NCBI GenBank assembly: GCA_022376515.1
Contig: WTXI01000369.1
Coordinates: 1 to 33,329, forward strand
Length of the DNA: 33,329 nt
Direction of reading: 5' to 3'
DNA from: Lactifluus volemus
Lineage: Eukaryota; Basidiomycota; Agaricomycetes; Russulales; Russulaceae
The first letter of the stretch is position 1; every line of letters begins with the position of its first letter. Both the position numbers and the translations under genes were made by a program. A model generated the notes under the pieces. The model was not told the origin of the DNA. It saw only the letters and a program-made list of their open reading frames with translations, and ran no database searches. Shown piece after piece: positions 17,348-26,836 of the stretch.

Positions 17348-19190
17348 CGTCAGTTGTGGTTGGGCTCTCAATGTGCCAACCTCCGACCTGACAAATTCGA
17401 CATGCATGACAAAATGCCAGTTTTGTTCTCCATAGAAAAGCTCATTTCATGCCACAAAAACACTTAGATTATCACCAGGCAATACATAGAATTGCATGTT
17501 CCAAATTTCATGTGAAGCAGGTGGAACCTGAGCGAGATATTTGACATGACCGAAAAGTGGGTCTGTCTGAAAAGTGGGTCTGATACAGAATCTTGTTCTC
17601 GTCCCTTTGGGCCTAGTGTTGCCGCGGCTCGGCTTGAAGCCACTGAGTCGATCAAGCCGAGCCGAAATTAGCTTAGCTGGCCTTGGCGCCCAGCTCGTGC
17701 CATATCGGCTAATCTAGCCCTGAGCCGCTGGAGCTCGGCTCGCCTTCTGAGACATCATTGTAGTGTCCGCCATGCAGTCCCCCATAACGTATCTTGCATC
17801 CCGAGTGAAATTTTACCTTGCTTTGCATTGCCTTGCTTGCAAGGTCTATTGCGGGCGATATTCGACCGTACCTTGCAGGAACCATCAAGTTCACGTGATT
17901 CCTTTTGCCTGAACCTGTCTTGGCTAGCGTCACTCTCGCGAATCGCCAGTGCTAAGTTACAAAGATAAAGATATACACCCCTGACAACCGGTGCTCGATC
18001 ACGCCTACCGAAGAGAAGAGTGCAAATTGCGATTGTATCTGTCATCCATTCTGCTGTATCAGTTTTGCTGGTGGGAGCAACTGAAACATAGCGATGACCA
18101 ACAACTCACTGACACTGCTGGAATGTTTCTGCCTTCAATCCTTTTGGTTGTTCATCTTCGAGCGTCAGGTCCATCATGATGTCCAACGGCTTTTGAAACG
18201 AATTGTCATCGATCTCTCGTAACAGCCGTATTGTTGAGCGGTCCTCTCACTATCCAAGCTTTCTCTCACCGCCCATCGCCCATTCCGTGACAACGCCGCG
18301 GACGCAGTCATCCTCTTCAACATTGTGATCGAATATCTAGACGTGGCCATGGGCGTCTTTGGTTTCCCAGAAACGCGCCCATTCTCGCTTATCGTTGCAC
18401 CGCCACGCGCTCTTGGCACACATACCAGCGCGCCTGCGAACCCTTCCGCACCGTCTCCGCTGGCAAGTTAGTCTCTGCACCCGTGGAGGCGTCGTGTTCC
18501 ACTTGGGGTATCGCAGCAACGCGTTAGTTCGAGAGCGATCCTGCGTTGGTGCGTTGGATAACGACGACGGCTGGTCAGCGCGCGGTCGCGATGGAACATA
18601 TAGTGCCGACGCCGATCATAATCCCTGACTTCAATCCATATACTGTGCGCTCTGCACGCACACGTGCAGCTGCGAGGGGGTCAACCACAGCATCACAACT
18701 GGACTGACCCAGTCCCAAATGGGAATTGGGTGGCCCTTACTGTGGAGGAAACGTGCTCCCGGCGGGCTCAGCGTTCAAGGAAGACGTGCGGTCCGTATGT
18801 CGAGACCGTCACTTGAGGCAAATACCATTACGAGCCATAGCATCTTAGCCCGAGCGTCTTGATATCCTGGAGAAGCGGGAGGAAGCTTGGGAGGTGCTCG
18901 ATTTTGGTAAATCCATTCAGATCACCGTCCCATTCCATTGGACCAGTATCTACGGCTTTACCGGCGGGGCACCAACCGCTGGGTACTTCTACATCCCGTT
19001 TCCGTCTCTCTCGGACACGCGGGATCACATATTGAAGTGGGTAAGGCTCGACCCCAAGCAACGAGCACGACCTCATTGCGGCTCTGACCATGTGGGTATC
19101 TTCTACTTTTTCTTATCATTTCACAGTTTTACTTTCAGTCAAGTAAAGAGAAGATGGAACTATCGTTGCCAGTGCCAGCAGGGCCACTAT
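17348..19190. other. Long stretch without a supported gene
   Basis: Small features only: gaaaagtgggtctg occurs twice in tandem (17 bp apart, about 17550-17582). There is a 13-bp perfect inverted repeat with a GGCTCGGCT-rich core (17625-17637 and 17652-17664), and more GGCTCGGC-like words near 17735. Open frames at 18290-18620 and 18828-19091 have no recognisable motif. Confidence 0.35.
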
Positions 19191-19199
19191 ACAAGCGCA

Positions 19200-19715
19200 A
19201 CGAAAGTCTCGTGCCGTTATCTCTCCCTTCTTGTCGGCTTCCGCCGCGGCGGCACCATTGTAAGGCAATGCTGAACCGCGACCGCCACCAGGCGCGGAAT
19301 TCCCACAAGAAAGCCAGGACAAGGATGACATATTGCAGAAAGCCAGGAGAAACAAGAAACTCCCCTCCACATTTCAAGTGGGAGCAACCCTCAGGCTGCC
19401 AACATCTATTTCACTGACTGTGTGGTACATCGGGCGCAGCCTATACGTCACTGCCACGCAAGCTATTCACGTTTTTCGAACCGCAAAATATCACGAGCGA
19501 GCAAGTCGGACCAGTGGACCGTTGCGATCTTGGCCTGTTTTGCTATTCGCATGTACGTCGGGTCCTTCAAGTTCTTCCCCATCTCCCGGAAGCACTGGCA
19601 AGGCCTCAATGACGTTGCAAGCGTCTCCATTTTAACGTTATTCTGGTGTTTAAGCTTGCAGCCAGTTGAGTTGGATCAAAAATATCATGCCATTTTGGGG
19701 TAAATAATGATATTG
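19200..19715. repeat. Composite of two dispersed repeats (partners 2405-2640 and 15955-16180)
   Basis: 19200-19420 resembles 2405-2640 (ctgaaccgcgacc, gccaggagaaacaagaaact). 19545-19715 resembles 15955-16180 (gcatgtacgtc, cggaagcactggcaaggcct, aagcttgcagccagttg, ggtaaataatgatattg). The plus frame around the second block reads FPISRKHWQGLNDVASVSIL here and SWKHWKGLNGVARVVIF in the partner, which may be an exon of an unknown gene. Confidence 0.6.
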
Positions 19716-19919
19716 TACTGTAACACCGAGTGGCAAACGCATGATTAAAGGATCGACCTCCACTTCTCCCCGTGTGAGTTCAGCGTGAGTATGTAGAAAG
19801 ATCACACTGTGCGTCTAGATTGAAGTCCTTCGATTTCTTGTGAAAGCACTCTATGACACACGCCCTCGGGCGTTTGTTCCCAGCAAAGCGCAGACAGCGC
19901 AGCGCGTGCCTTCTACCTG

Positions 19920-20665
19920 GCCTCTCATTTAAACGTCTCGTATAGAATTACCCATCCGGGTTGGTCCCCAGTGACAACGAGCTGAGTTACTGCCGCTACT
20001 TGTCGACTACTACTAGTACATTTACTTTCTCCCAGCTTTCTTAGCCGCGGCGCGCGCACGGGTGATCTGCTTCTTCCAACCATAACATTGACTACATTCT
20101 ACACGATTCCATCCAGAAAGTGTTATCAGAACTGAAAAGATACGAGTACGAGGGGGTGGGGGGACGTAACTGGCAGAGCTATGCTTCTTGCATTGATAAA
20201 CGTTGTCCTTGTTCTGGCCAGTCGGGGGCGCCTCGAGCCCATCTCGATCAATAAAGTCGAACTACAAAAAAGCCAAAACGGGAGAGAGAGACTGAGACTG
20301 AGACGAAGGGCGGCGGGGATGATGGCGGGCCGAACCCACAAATAGCATATATACGCACCCCGAAAAAACCATCGTTCTCCTCTCGCAGGTCTACATCGCA
20401 GTCGGAGCACTGTAAAGGTGATCAGAAATTCAAGATCAAAGATCGAAAAGTGAAGGTGAAGGTGAAGAGGGCGTACCACCTCCTTGAAATGGGAGAGGCA
20501 GAAGACAGCGTCGTTGATCTCGACCGTTTTGCTCGGGACGACGTCGGTCATGGTTATCTCGATGTGGGGAAAAGAACAAAAGCAAAGGTAAACGAAATCA
20601 AATTGGGATAGATGACTCATAGTCGTGTGAGTGATCTAATCTAATCTAATCTGTTATCGGAGGCA
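19920..20665. repeat. Segmental duplication, copy B (partner 2925-3494)
   Basis: Carries the complete zinc-binding gene, unlike copy A, which lacks an internal block. The right boundary (ctgttatcggaggc) abuts the 3' end of the F-box/LRR gene and supplies its last codons and stop. Confidence 0.85.
20022..20551 (-). CDS. Small zinc-binding (Cys/His-rich) protein of unknown function, intact copy
   Basis: Exons on the minus strand: 20551-20477, 20409-20359 and 20261-20022, joined by GT-AG introns of 67 and 97 nt with phases that agree. The predicted product has 121 residues. A 39-nt in-frame GT-AG segment in the last exon (gttacgtc to ttttcag, about 20168-20130) could be a further intron, giving 108. 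Visible metal ligands: Cys18 and His21 (FCLSHFK), Cys26 and Cys29 (VCSDCDVDL), Cys66 and His69 (YQCKKH), and a final Cys-x2-Cys (ECSQCYGW). The C-terminus is basic (TRARAAAKKAGRK). The acidic centre REENDGFFGFDFIDRD resembles a conserved hypothetical family of Agaricomycetes, but I cannot name a function. The broken paralogue lies at 3008-3372. The upstream leader includes a (ctaat)n run. Confidence 0.72.
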
Positions 20666-22297
20666 TGTTGTTCAGAGCAAAAGCCGCAAACCCTTCCTCC
20701 GTGAGTGGTCCCGGCTCGGACACAGACATCCTCCTGATCTCGTCCAGCAAGTCCCTAAGCTCCTTCACGTTCGACGGCCGTAATTCACCTTCCTGACCCT
20801 TCTGTTCCTCCTCATAGTCCTCGCGCTCACCCTCGCTTCCACCCTCCCACTCGTCATCGCTGTCCAACGGCAGGTCCCCGAGCAACGCGCCCGTGCAGTC
20901 CTCGAGACGTACACCTTCGGCAGCACAGTGCGCCTCCCAGCGCTCCCACCGCGCGTACCCCTCCTCTTCTGGCCCATTCTGTCGCTCCAGTCCCGTGAGC
21001 AGCGTGCGATTCAACACGCGCACGGCCTTCAGAGCGGGGAACAACCGTCGCGTCAGTTGAGAAAAAGTGAGATCGTTCGTGCGCTGCAACAGCATCGTCG
21101 CGACTTCGGGTAGCCCGCCGCTGCCGCCGGAACTGACGTTTTGGGACGGCGGCAAGAAGGCGTGCAGCAGTTGGTGAAGGCCGAGGTGCGTGATACGGGC
21201 GTGCGGCTCTTGAAGGAAGCTCGAAAACACGCCCTCGCTCGAGTCAGCGTGGAAAGGGAGGTGCCAGTCCGGATTGAAGGAGAAACTCGTCAGCATAGGA
21301 CATGAGGCGAGGATCGCAGATAGGTCGAGCGCGGGTATCGTGTTGAGGTCGAGATAGGTCAGCTGTGTCCCGTGGTGCTTCAGGAATTCGACAACGTCCG
21401 GAAGGTTATCTCGGTGCGCGGAAAAGTCGAGGGTGAAGCTCCGGAGCACGGGGAAGGACCAACCGATTGCCTGTTCGATGAACTCTTGGGAGAGTCCGCG
21501 AACCGTGAGTTGTTCCAAGTTGTTCAGGGAAAGTGAGATGTGCGAGGCCGTGCCTAGGAGGGGAGATGTGTCTTCAGATGTGTCCTCGGCGTCGTCAGGT
21601 GGTGTCATCGTTATCAACGGATTCTCGAAATGGATGTATATAGACACGAGGGAAGGGAGGGCATCGAGTGCCCATATAAGACCTGCGAGGCAGTCCGGGC
21701 TGGTCTTCCAATGCACCGAACGAAGAGATTTCGCAGAATAAGTGACTAGTGAGTCGGCGATTGCAGGGAAAGAGGGGGCGATCTGCCACTCCACCGTGAA
21801 GAGCTCGAGATTTGGGCAGTGGTGAATGACGGTCACCAGCATGGTCTCAACGTCAGCCATGGTTACACGCCGAGTACTGTAATATCGAACGAGATGGATA
21901 CGCTTCACGTACCACCCCAACCATGCGTAGCGATCAAGGACAACGCAAAGTGGGGGAAGTCGCACGATGTCGGATAAGAAAAGACAGTGGAACAATAGGT
22001 GGTAGGCAATTCGATACCATTGCTTGCAGGTAAACATGATGGACTAGACTTTCTGAATAAGAAATGTTGCAAACCTCGTGAATTGAAACTTACCTTGGTT
22101 GCAGTATAGACCTTCATTTGTTTGATGTGAGCATCCTCGTTGGGACTTACAAGTATCCAATCGCGCTGCGTAGGCCGTCTGTTCCACTGAGAAAGCGACA
22201 TGCTTGTAGGGTGAAAAGGATCGACGAGGCTGTCATCGTTCACAACTTGCTCAAATATATCCGTTAATAACTCGGCTGGTAGATCGCGGATGGACAT
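20646..22297 (-). CDS. F-box/LRR protein (two exons, intact)
   Basis: Exon 1 is 22297-22094 (68 codons), the GT-AG intron is 22093-22044 (50 nt), and exon 2 is 22043-20646, giving 533 residues. The F-box starts at residue 4 (IRDLPAELLTDIFEQVV) and continues across the intron (TATKSIMFTCKQWYRIAYHL). A series of leucine-rich segments follows (NLELFTVEW, SLRSVHWKT, LTYLDLNTIPALDLSAILAS, HLGLHQLLHAF). The C-terminus is strongly acidic (EWEGGSEGEREDYEEEQKG) and ends NNMPPITD. The GTG codon before the ATG is ignored as a start. The last codons derive from the adjoining duplicated segment, whereas the fragment at 8671-9177 keeps a longer, different end. Likely role by family: substrate adaptor of an SCF ubiquitin ligase. 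The target is unknown. Confidence 0.88.
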
Positions 22298-23064
22298 CAC
22301 AATTCAACTTGTGGGTTGTCCCGACGAAGAGCAGTCGTTTGCCAGATGAACAACGTAGGGAATCAAGTTGGGCGTAATTGTGTGAGATCTTGCAAGATGT
22401 CAATGGCGGAGATGTGAGAAGAGAGCAGGCTCATCTCGGTTGAAATGCATGTTGAACGACCCGTGTCTAGCGTGCCTTGAATGGAACCATCACACGTGAG
22501 CGTGTTCAAACCACAAACACTTCTCATTCTCCATCACCTTCTCGGCCCAAGAGTGATGCTTCTTTTCCATGTGCCCCCCGTTCGTTGCGTCTCGCCTCGT
22601 GCTCTGCACGCTCAGTCGTGATCCCCCGCTTTGCCGTACCTGCCTCTTTTTTGCCTGTGCTTCCGCCTGAAGCTGAAACTCCGCTTGAGTGACTAATCAA
22701 CATGCACGTGCCAGTCATTTTATATGATTGCGCTGCGCCTTCAAGTTGAACCTGCATGTGCCAAACTAATAGGTGAGCTGTTACTCAAACATCTAGATCA
22801 AGATCGAGTGCGAGGCGATACGTCTATCCAAAATACCACAGACTATCTATGGTAATGAAAGGAAGCGGAGCTTACAAGTTATTGGAACGGCACCAAATGG
22901 TAGCGATCTCTTACGTTACGTTCCAAACTAGCCACAATCAAACTTGGTCAATGTATTATAGTGTGCTCGATTTCACTTCATGAGTTAGCCACGTAGTATG
23001 AATGTCGTACAATAAGCAAATTTCATGTCATTAAGCCTGTCAGTACAACAGTAACAGATCATCG
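22298..23064. other. Intergenic region upstream of the F-box/LRR gene
   Basis: No gene was recognised. It should contain the F-box/LRR promoter, but no clear TATA box lies close to 22297. Confidence 0.35.
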
Positions 23065-23068
23065 ATCA

Positions 23069-23104
23069 TCTCCAAGGATGCTGGTTCGACCCCAGTTCAA
23101 AGGA
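23069..23104 (+). pseudogene. 3' half of a tRNA (Tyr-like), truncated
   Basis: The plus strand has ctccaagg then the T arm gctgg-ttcgacc-ccagt, the 3' acceptor strand tcaaagg and the discriminator a. This matches the 3' half of the three tRNA-Tyr genes nearby but lies on the opposite strand. No D arm, anticodon arm or 5' acceptor strand precedes it, and it is followed by an A run rather than a T-run terminator, so it is a tRNA fragment, not a gene. Confidence 0.65.
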
Positions 23105-23190
23105 AAAAAATTCATTACATGGGCCACAGGCGACTGCTTGCTCTCGCCCACGACTACACTGCTTACTAGTAGGAAGATGATACTGCACAT

Positions 23191-23235
23191 GCTGGGCTGC
23201 TGACCCAGCCGGTTCTTGCAGCTGCGTGCAAGAAC
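23191..23235. other. Two adjacent perfect stem-loops
   Basis: GCTGGG-ctgctga-CCCAGC (23191-23209) is followed two bases later by GTTCTTGCA-gctgcg-TGCAAGAAC (23212-23235), a 9-bp perfect stem. No gene is recognised around them, so no role can be assigned. Confidence 0.5.
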
Positions 23236-23239
23236 TTGT

Positions 23240-23700
23240 TGCCCCCTCGGGCATAGCCACTTTAGCTTGCTACTTCATCGCGGCAACAGAACACAATACA
23301 GTGGTCCATCAGCGTCGAGCTCGGATGAACTCCTCGACATGGAACAATTGTCGGCAGGCAGCAGGTGGCTGGGCAAACGCAAAACCTCGACAATTAGCCC
23401 TGACTCCAATAATAATATGATCGTCAAAGTTCTAGCTGGTCCTTAATCTTTGTAAAAGGACGTCAAAGAGCCGCCGCTCTCTGTCACAGCAAGGTCAGAT
23501 ATCGGAGGCCTTGCCAACCAGAGCAGCTGAATCGGAATTCGATGGCCCAATAAACAGGTTTGGATGCTTTATAACTTGGCTTGGTGTGTCGCGGACATGC
23601 CAGTGCTCAGCGAAGCATCAATATTACCTCTCCACTAGCGCCCGGGCTGCCAGTCTGAAGAAAAACAACTGATTCTCCCAATTTGGATAGAGAGAAAAAG
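23240..23700. other. Gene-free stretch left of the tRNA array
   Basis: No coding or RNA gene was recognised. The A5 run at 23695-23699 is the pol III terminator (T5) of the first tRNA on the minus strand. Confidence 0.4.
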
Positions 23701-23703
23701 ACT

Positions 23704-23792
23704 TCCTTGGGACTGGAATCGAACCAGCAACCTTGGGATATCACAGAATGTTCTGTTATAGTCCCATGCTCTTCCAGCTGAGCTACCAAAGG
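23704..23792 (-). tRNA. tRNA-Tyr-like, anticodon ATA, with 16-nt intron (copy 1)
   Basis: The 89-nt gene folds as a tRNA. Acceptor CCTTTGG pairs with CCCAAGG except for one mismatch (T5-C68). D stem GCTC/GAGC and anticodon stem TGGGA/TCCCA are perfect. The loop begins C-T-ATA-A, and the T arm is GCTGG-TTCGATT-CCAGT. The intron after position 37 forms its own hairpin (ACAGAA-ca-TTCTGT). The C1-G72 pair, A73 and short-intron position are tyrosine features, but the anticodon is ATA rather than GTA. The A box (TAGCTCAGCTGG) and B box (GGTTCGATTCC) are canonical, and a T5 terminator follows. The acceptor mismatch makes this the weakest of the three copies. Confidence 0.8.
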
Positions 23793-23979
23793 TTGACTAT
23801 CCATTCAGTGGCATGCATGATAGTACGCTGGTTGAGTAGACATCTTGAATTTTCGGCTTGATATATTGCACAAATGTACATTGCAGCATCCATGCTGTTA
23901 CTTTCATCGTCGGGTTGCCAGTGTAAACAAAATACGCAGCATTGACGATTCTCTCCATTTCCGCAGAGAGAAAAAGATT

Positions 23980-24068
23980 TCCTTCGGACTGGAGTCGAAC
24001 CAGCAACCTTGGGATATCACAGAAGGTTCTGTTATAGTCCCATGCTCTTCCAGCTGAGCTACCAAAGG
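23980..24068 (-). tRNA. tRNA-Tyr-like, anticodon ATA, with 16-nt intron (copy 2)
   Basis: Same structure as copy 1, but the acceptor stem has no mismatch (CCTTTGG with CCGAAGG, one G-U pair) and the T loop is TTCGACT. The intron hairpin loop reads cc instead of ca, a loop-only change. The T5 terminator lies at 23971-23975 (read as A5 on the plus strand). All features required for transcription and folding are visible. Confidence 0.85.
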
Positions 24069-24250
24069 TTGACTATCCATTCAGTGGCATGCATGATAGT
24101 ATGCTGGTTGATTAGACATCTTACTTGATATATTGTGCAAATGTACATTGCAGCATCCATGATGTTACTGCCTTTCATCGTCGGGTTGCCAGTGTAAACA
24201 AAATACGCAGCATTGACGATTCTCTCCATTTCTGCAGAGAGAAAAAGATT

Positions 24251-24339
24251 TCCTTCGGACTGGAGTCGAACCAGCAACCTTGGGATATCACAGAATGTTC
24301 TGTTATAGTCCCATGCTCTTCCAGCTGAGCTACCAAAGG
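24251..24339 (-). tRNA. tRNA-Tyr-like, anticodon ATA, with 16-nt intron (copy 3)
   Basis: Differs from copy 2 by one intron base only. The first of its line to be transcribed on the minus strand, it has a T5 terminator at 24242-24246. The acceptor, D, anticodon and T stems all pair. The anticodon triplet again reads ATA. Confidence 0.85.
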
Positions 24340-24359
24340 TTGGCTACATTACCGTGGCA

Positions 24360-25321
24360 TGCGTGATGGCGCGTATGGTCGTCAAGAGGTCGTGTATGAT
24401 GGGCGATGTCCTACGTGGCTATGGAGACCGATAGGACGAGCCACGTGGCCACTGATGGGTGTCAGCCAAGCCACCTTGTCGAATTGGGCAGATAGACATC
24501 GTCGAAGTTGCCACTTGTTCAGGGCCCAGATGCAAGAGGCAGCGCGCGAGAGGACGTGAAGAATATAAGCTAGAAGCACTTCATGATGCAGGTGGAAGCA
24601 TGGGCGCCGAGGCAGCGCACTGCAGTCCTTGAACGTGGGGAAGAGGAGGAACAAGAAAGACACTCCAGGCTATGATCTGGCAAATTTGGGGGACAGCGAC
24701 GAACACACTGTCCGAGTCTCTGCGTTTGTGTAGCCCATATGTGGACGAAGGCCCTTCAGTTCCCGATAATACACGTGATGCCCATGGCTTGTAATTATTT
24801 GAGCCGCGAAAAGCGCGCTGTGACTTTTCAACAGTCAATATGAAGGGAGAATGAAACAAAGTCCAGCACTAGCCGAACGTGAAGATACGTGCAGAAGTTG
24901 TAGAGGATGGCAGCTTTGTGGCACGATGACCGACTATTGCTTAGAATATTCCATGACATCACTCTGTCCAAGTTTGAGTAGGAGGTCGTCGTGACGCGCG
25001 ACGACGACGAAGTTTGAGACTGATTGAATCTGCCATTTGCCTCGAGGAGTGGATGCGACGTCTACCAGACATATGAAGTGAGCCCATCATCAGCGAATAC
25101 TATATGCGGTTGGTCACCAGGGTTCACCTATGGGGAACCAGATATTGAGTTCACCAGAGCTAAATATAACGCAAGCATTATGTGACGCTGGCTTTCGAGG
25201 AAATCGAGTCATTGGGATGACGCTGTTATGGTCAGTTAGGGTCGCGGACCGAAAATCGCAAACAGGCGCGCATAAACTCCCGACGGAAAACTTTCGGTAC
25301 ATAACATCTAACCGCACTAAA
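24360..25321. other. Intergenic region between the tRNA array and eIF3g
   Basis: No gene was recognised. A 9-bp direct repeat aagtttgag (24970-24978 and 25010-25018) encloses a GTCGTCG...CGACGAC hairpin. The last 200 bp before 25322 are the probable eIF3g promoter and leader. Confidence 0.4.
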
Positions 25322-26526
25322 ATGGCCGCCGCGTGCGTATTGGTGCCTTTTGACTGCCTCACGGAGCTGATTCTGTACCACACAGCGTACAAAAAACTTC
25401 CTGGGCTGACGATGTCGAAGATTTCGGTGGGCACATTTCTGCATTCCTCTCTTTCACATCTCCAACGTTGTCAGATCAACCCAAAGGCGAAGATTATATC
25501 GATGAGAATGGTATTCGGACGACGGTAGAGTATATGGTTAATGAAGAAGGCAAGAAAATCAAAGTACGTTGTGACTGTCCCCTCTTTTAGCTTCATGGCC
25601 GTTCATCATGCTCGAAACAGATCACGAGAAAGATCAAGCGGACGCTGCAAAAGTCACTAGTAGAGCATGCTGTGGCAGAACGGAAAACGTGGTCCAAATT
25701 CGGGCTTGAGAAAGGTAATAAGGCGGGCCCAGATAGGGCCACTACGACCGTCGGTGAGAATGTCTTTCTGAAACTCAGCCCGGGAAACAAGGTGCGTTGT
25801 AAAAACTGAGCTCGTATACTGATCTCCATTCATTCCATCGTGAGCGAGCAGTCAGCAGAATCGGAACCATCTGAGCAGCAGACATTGAAGGCCACCCTTT
25901 CAAAAGCTGGTGCAGGGAAGGTGGTCTGTAGGATTTGCAAAGGGGACCACTTTACGGCCAAGTGCCCATATAAAGACTCACTCGCTGGGCTGGACGGATC
26001 GGTACGTTATCACTGCAAACCTACTGACCAAAAGGGTGATCTCACGGAGCCGTTTAGCAGAAACGCCCCCCTTGTGGGCGACGAAGACCCGGACACCCCG
26101 CCTCCCGCAGCTACACCAGCTGCCAGTGGCCCAAGCAAATACGTCCCACCTTCTATGCGCAACCGCGGTCCTGGCGAGTCGATGTCGCGTCCGGGCGGCT
26201 CGCGCGACGACCTACCTACGTTGCGTGTTACCAACATCTCCGAGGATACGCAAGAGAATGACCTCCGCGAGCTGTTCGGTGCATTTGGACGCGTCGCGCG
26301 TGTCTATGTCGGCCGCGACCGAGATACGGGTGTCGGGAAGGGTTTTGCGTTTGTCAGCTTTGAGGACCGGGTAGTGGCGCAGCGCGCGATGGAAAAGATG
26401 CATGGGCGCGGATACGACAGCTTGATTTTGAACGTGCAGTGGTCGCGTAAGTAACACTACTGTGGCTTTCTATTCTCCTTGATCTAACTCAACGTTACAC
26501 GTACAGAGCCTCGGGAGCAAAAGTGA
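25322..26526 (+). CDS. TIF35: Translation initiation factor eIF3 subunit G (six exons, intact)
   Basis: Exons: 25322-25332, 25386-25426, 25475-25563, 25621-25791, 25852-26446 and 26507-26526, sum 927 nt (308 residues plus TGA). All five introns (48-60 nt) are GT-AG. The first exon is only 11 nt (MAAA), chosen because an in-frame TGA precedes exon 2 and no other ATG fits. The N-terminal eIF3g domain is clear (SWADDVEDFD, RTTVEYMVNEEGKKIK, ITRKIKRTL, TTVGENVFLKLS). A CCHC zinc knuckle follows (CRICKGDHFTAKC), then a Pro-rich linker and a C-terminal RRM with RNP2 LRVTNI and RNP1 GKGFAFVSF. The protein ends QPREQK, typical of the family. Known role: subunit of the eIF3 complex in the cytoplasm, promoting scanning and reinitiation. 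It is a single clean copy, unlike its neighbour downstream. Confidence 0.96.
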
Positions 26527-26836
26527 TTGTCCTCACAGCATTACTGTATCATATACCTCCCGCGACACCTCAGCTTGCACAGCAACAAAGTATCATATCT
26601 TTCCCTTTTTCTGTTCTGTAAGTTATTCTTATTGGTCGAGGTGCGTCGAGCCGAAAAGTTATCTTGATCATACATCCCCCGAGACTTGTGCGATGATCTG
26701 GGGTCACGTGTGTGGCCTCCCGAGACATTCCGAGACATTCACGACGCGCGCCTGTTATGTAATGACGTCATTGTCAGCCACTCACAGTCAGCCGACTGCA
26801 ATCTGGGTTTGGGCACTTCACTCATTCATACCTGGA
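26527..26836. other. Intergenic region between eIF3g and the ATPase gene
   Basis: Must hold the eIF3g 3' end and the ATPase promoter in 310 bp. The word ccgagacatt occurs twice in tandem around 26722-26742. No clear TATA box was seen. Confidence 0.35.

Larger units (their letters stand above)
23690..24355. repeat. Tandem array of a unit of about 270-276 bp carrying the tRNA
   Basis: The 3' ends of the three tRNAs are spaced 276 and 271 bp apart. The sequence between tRNAs is also repeated (ttgactatccattcagtggc, then atgcatgatagta; ttgccagtgtaaacaaaata), so whole units were duplicated in tandem, not only the tRNA genes. Confidence 0.85.

Noticed and set aside
17348..17600. Internal retrotransposon sequence after the solo LTR
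   Set aside because: No primer-binding site, gag or pol similarity, and no second LTR. Flanking CGTC on both sides fits a solo LTR.
18290..18620. GC-rich open frames as a possible F-box remnant
   Set aside because: Weak resemblance only. No F-box core (LP..l...If..l) and no collinear similarity to the two F-box genes in the window.
20126..20620. A 164-codon open frame on the minus strand over the zinc-binding gene
   Set aside because: It reads straight through two introns of the spliced gene. The exon model restores conserved Cys motifs and agrees with the second copy.
23704..24339. tRNA-Ile(TAT) as an alternative reading of the tRNA array
   Set aside because: Would require moving the anticodon by one base and breaking the perfect TGGGA/TCCCA stem. 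The C1-G72 pair also speaks for tyrosine.
23690..24355. CRISPR-like or satellite array
   Set aside because: The repeat unit is about 275 bp and each unit contains a full tRNA gene. No short repeat-spacer pattern is present.
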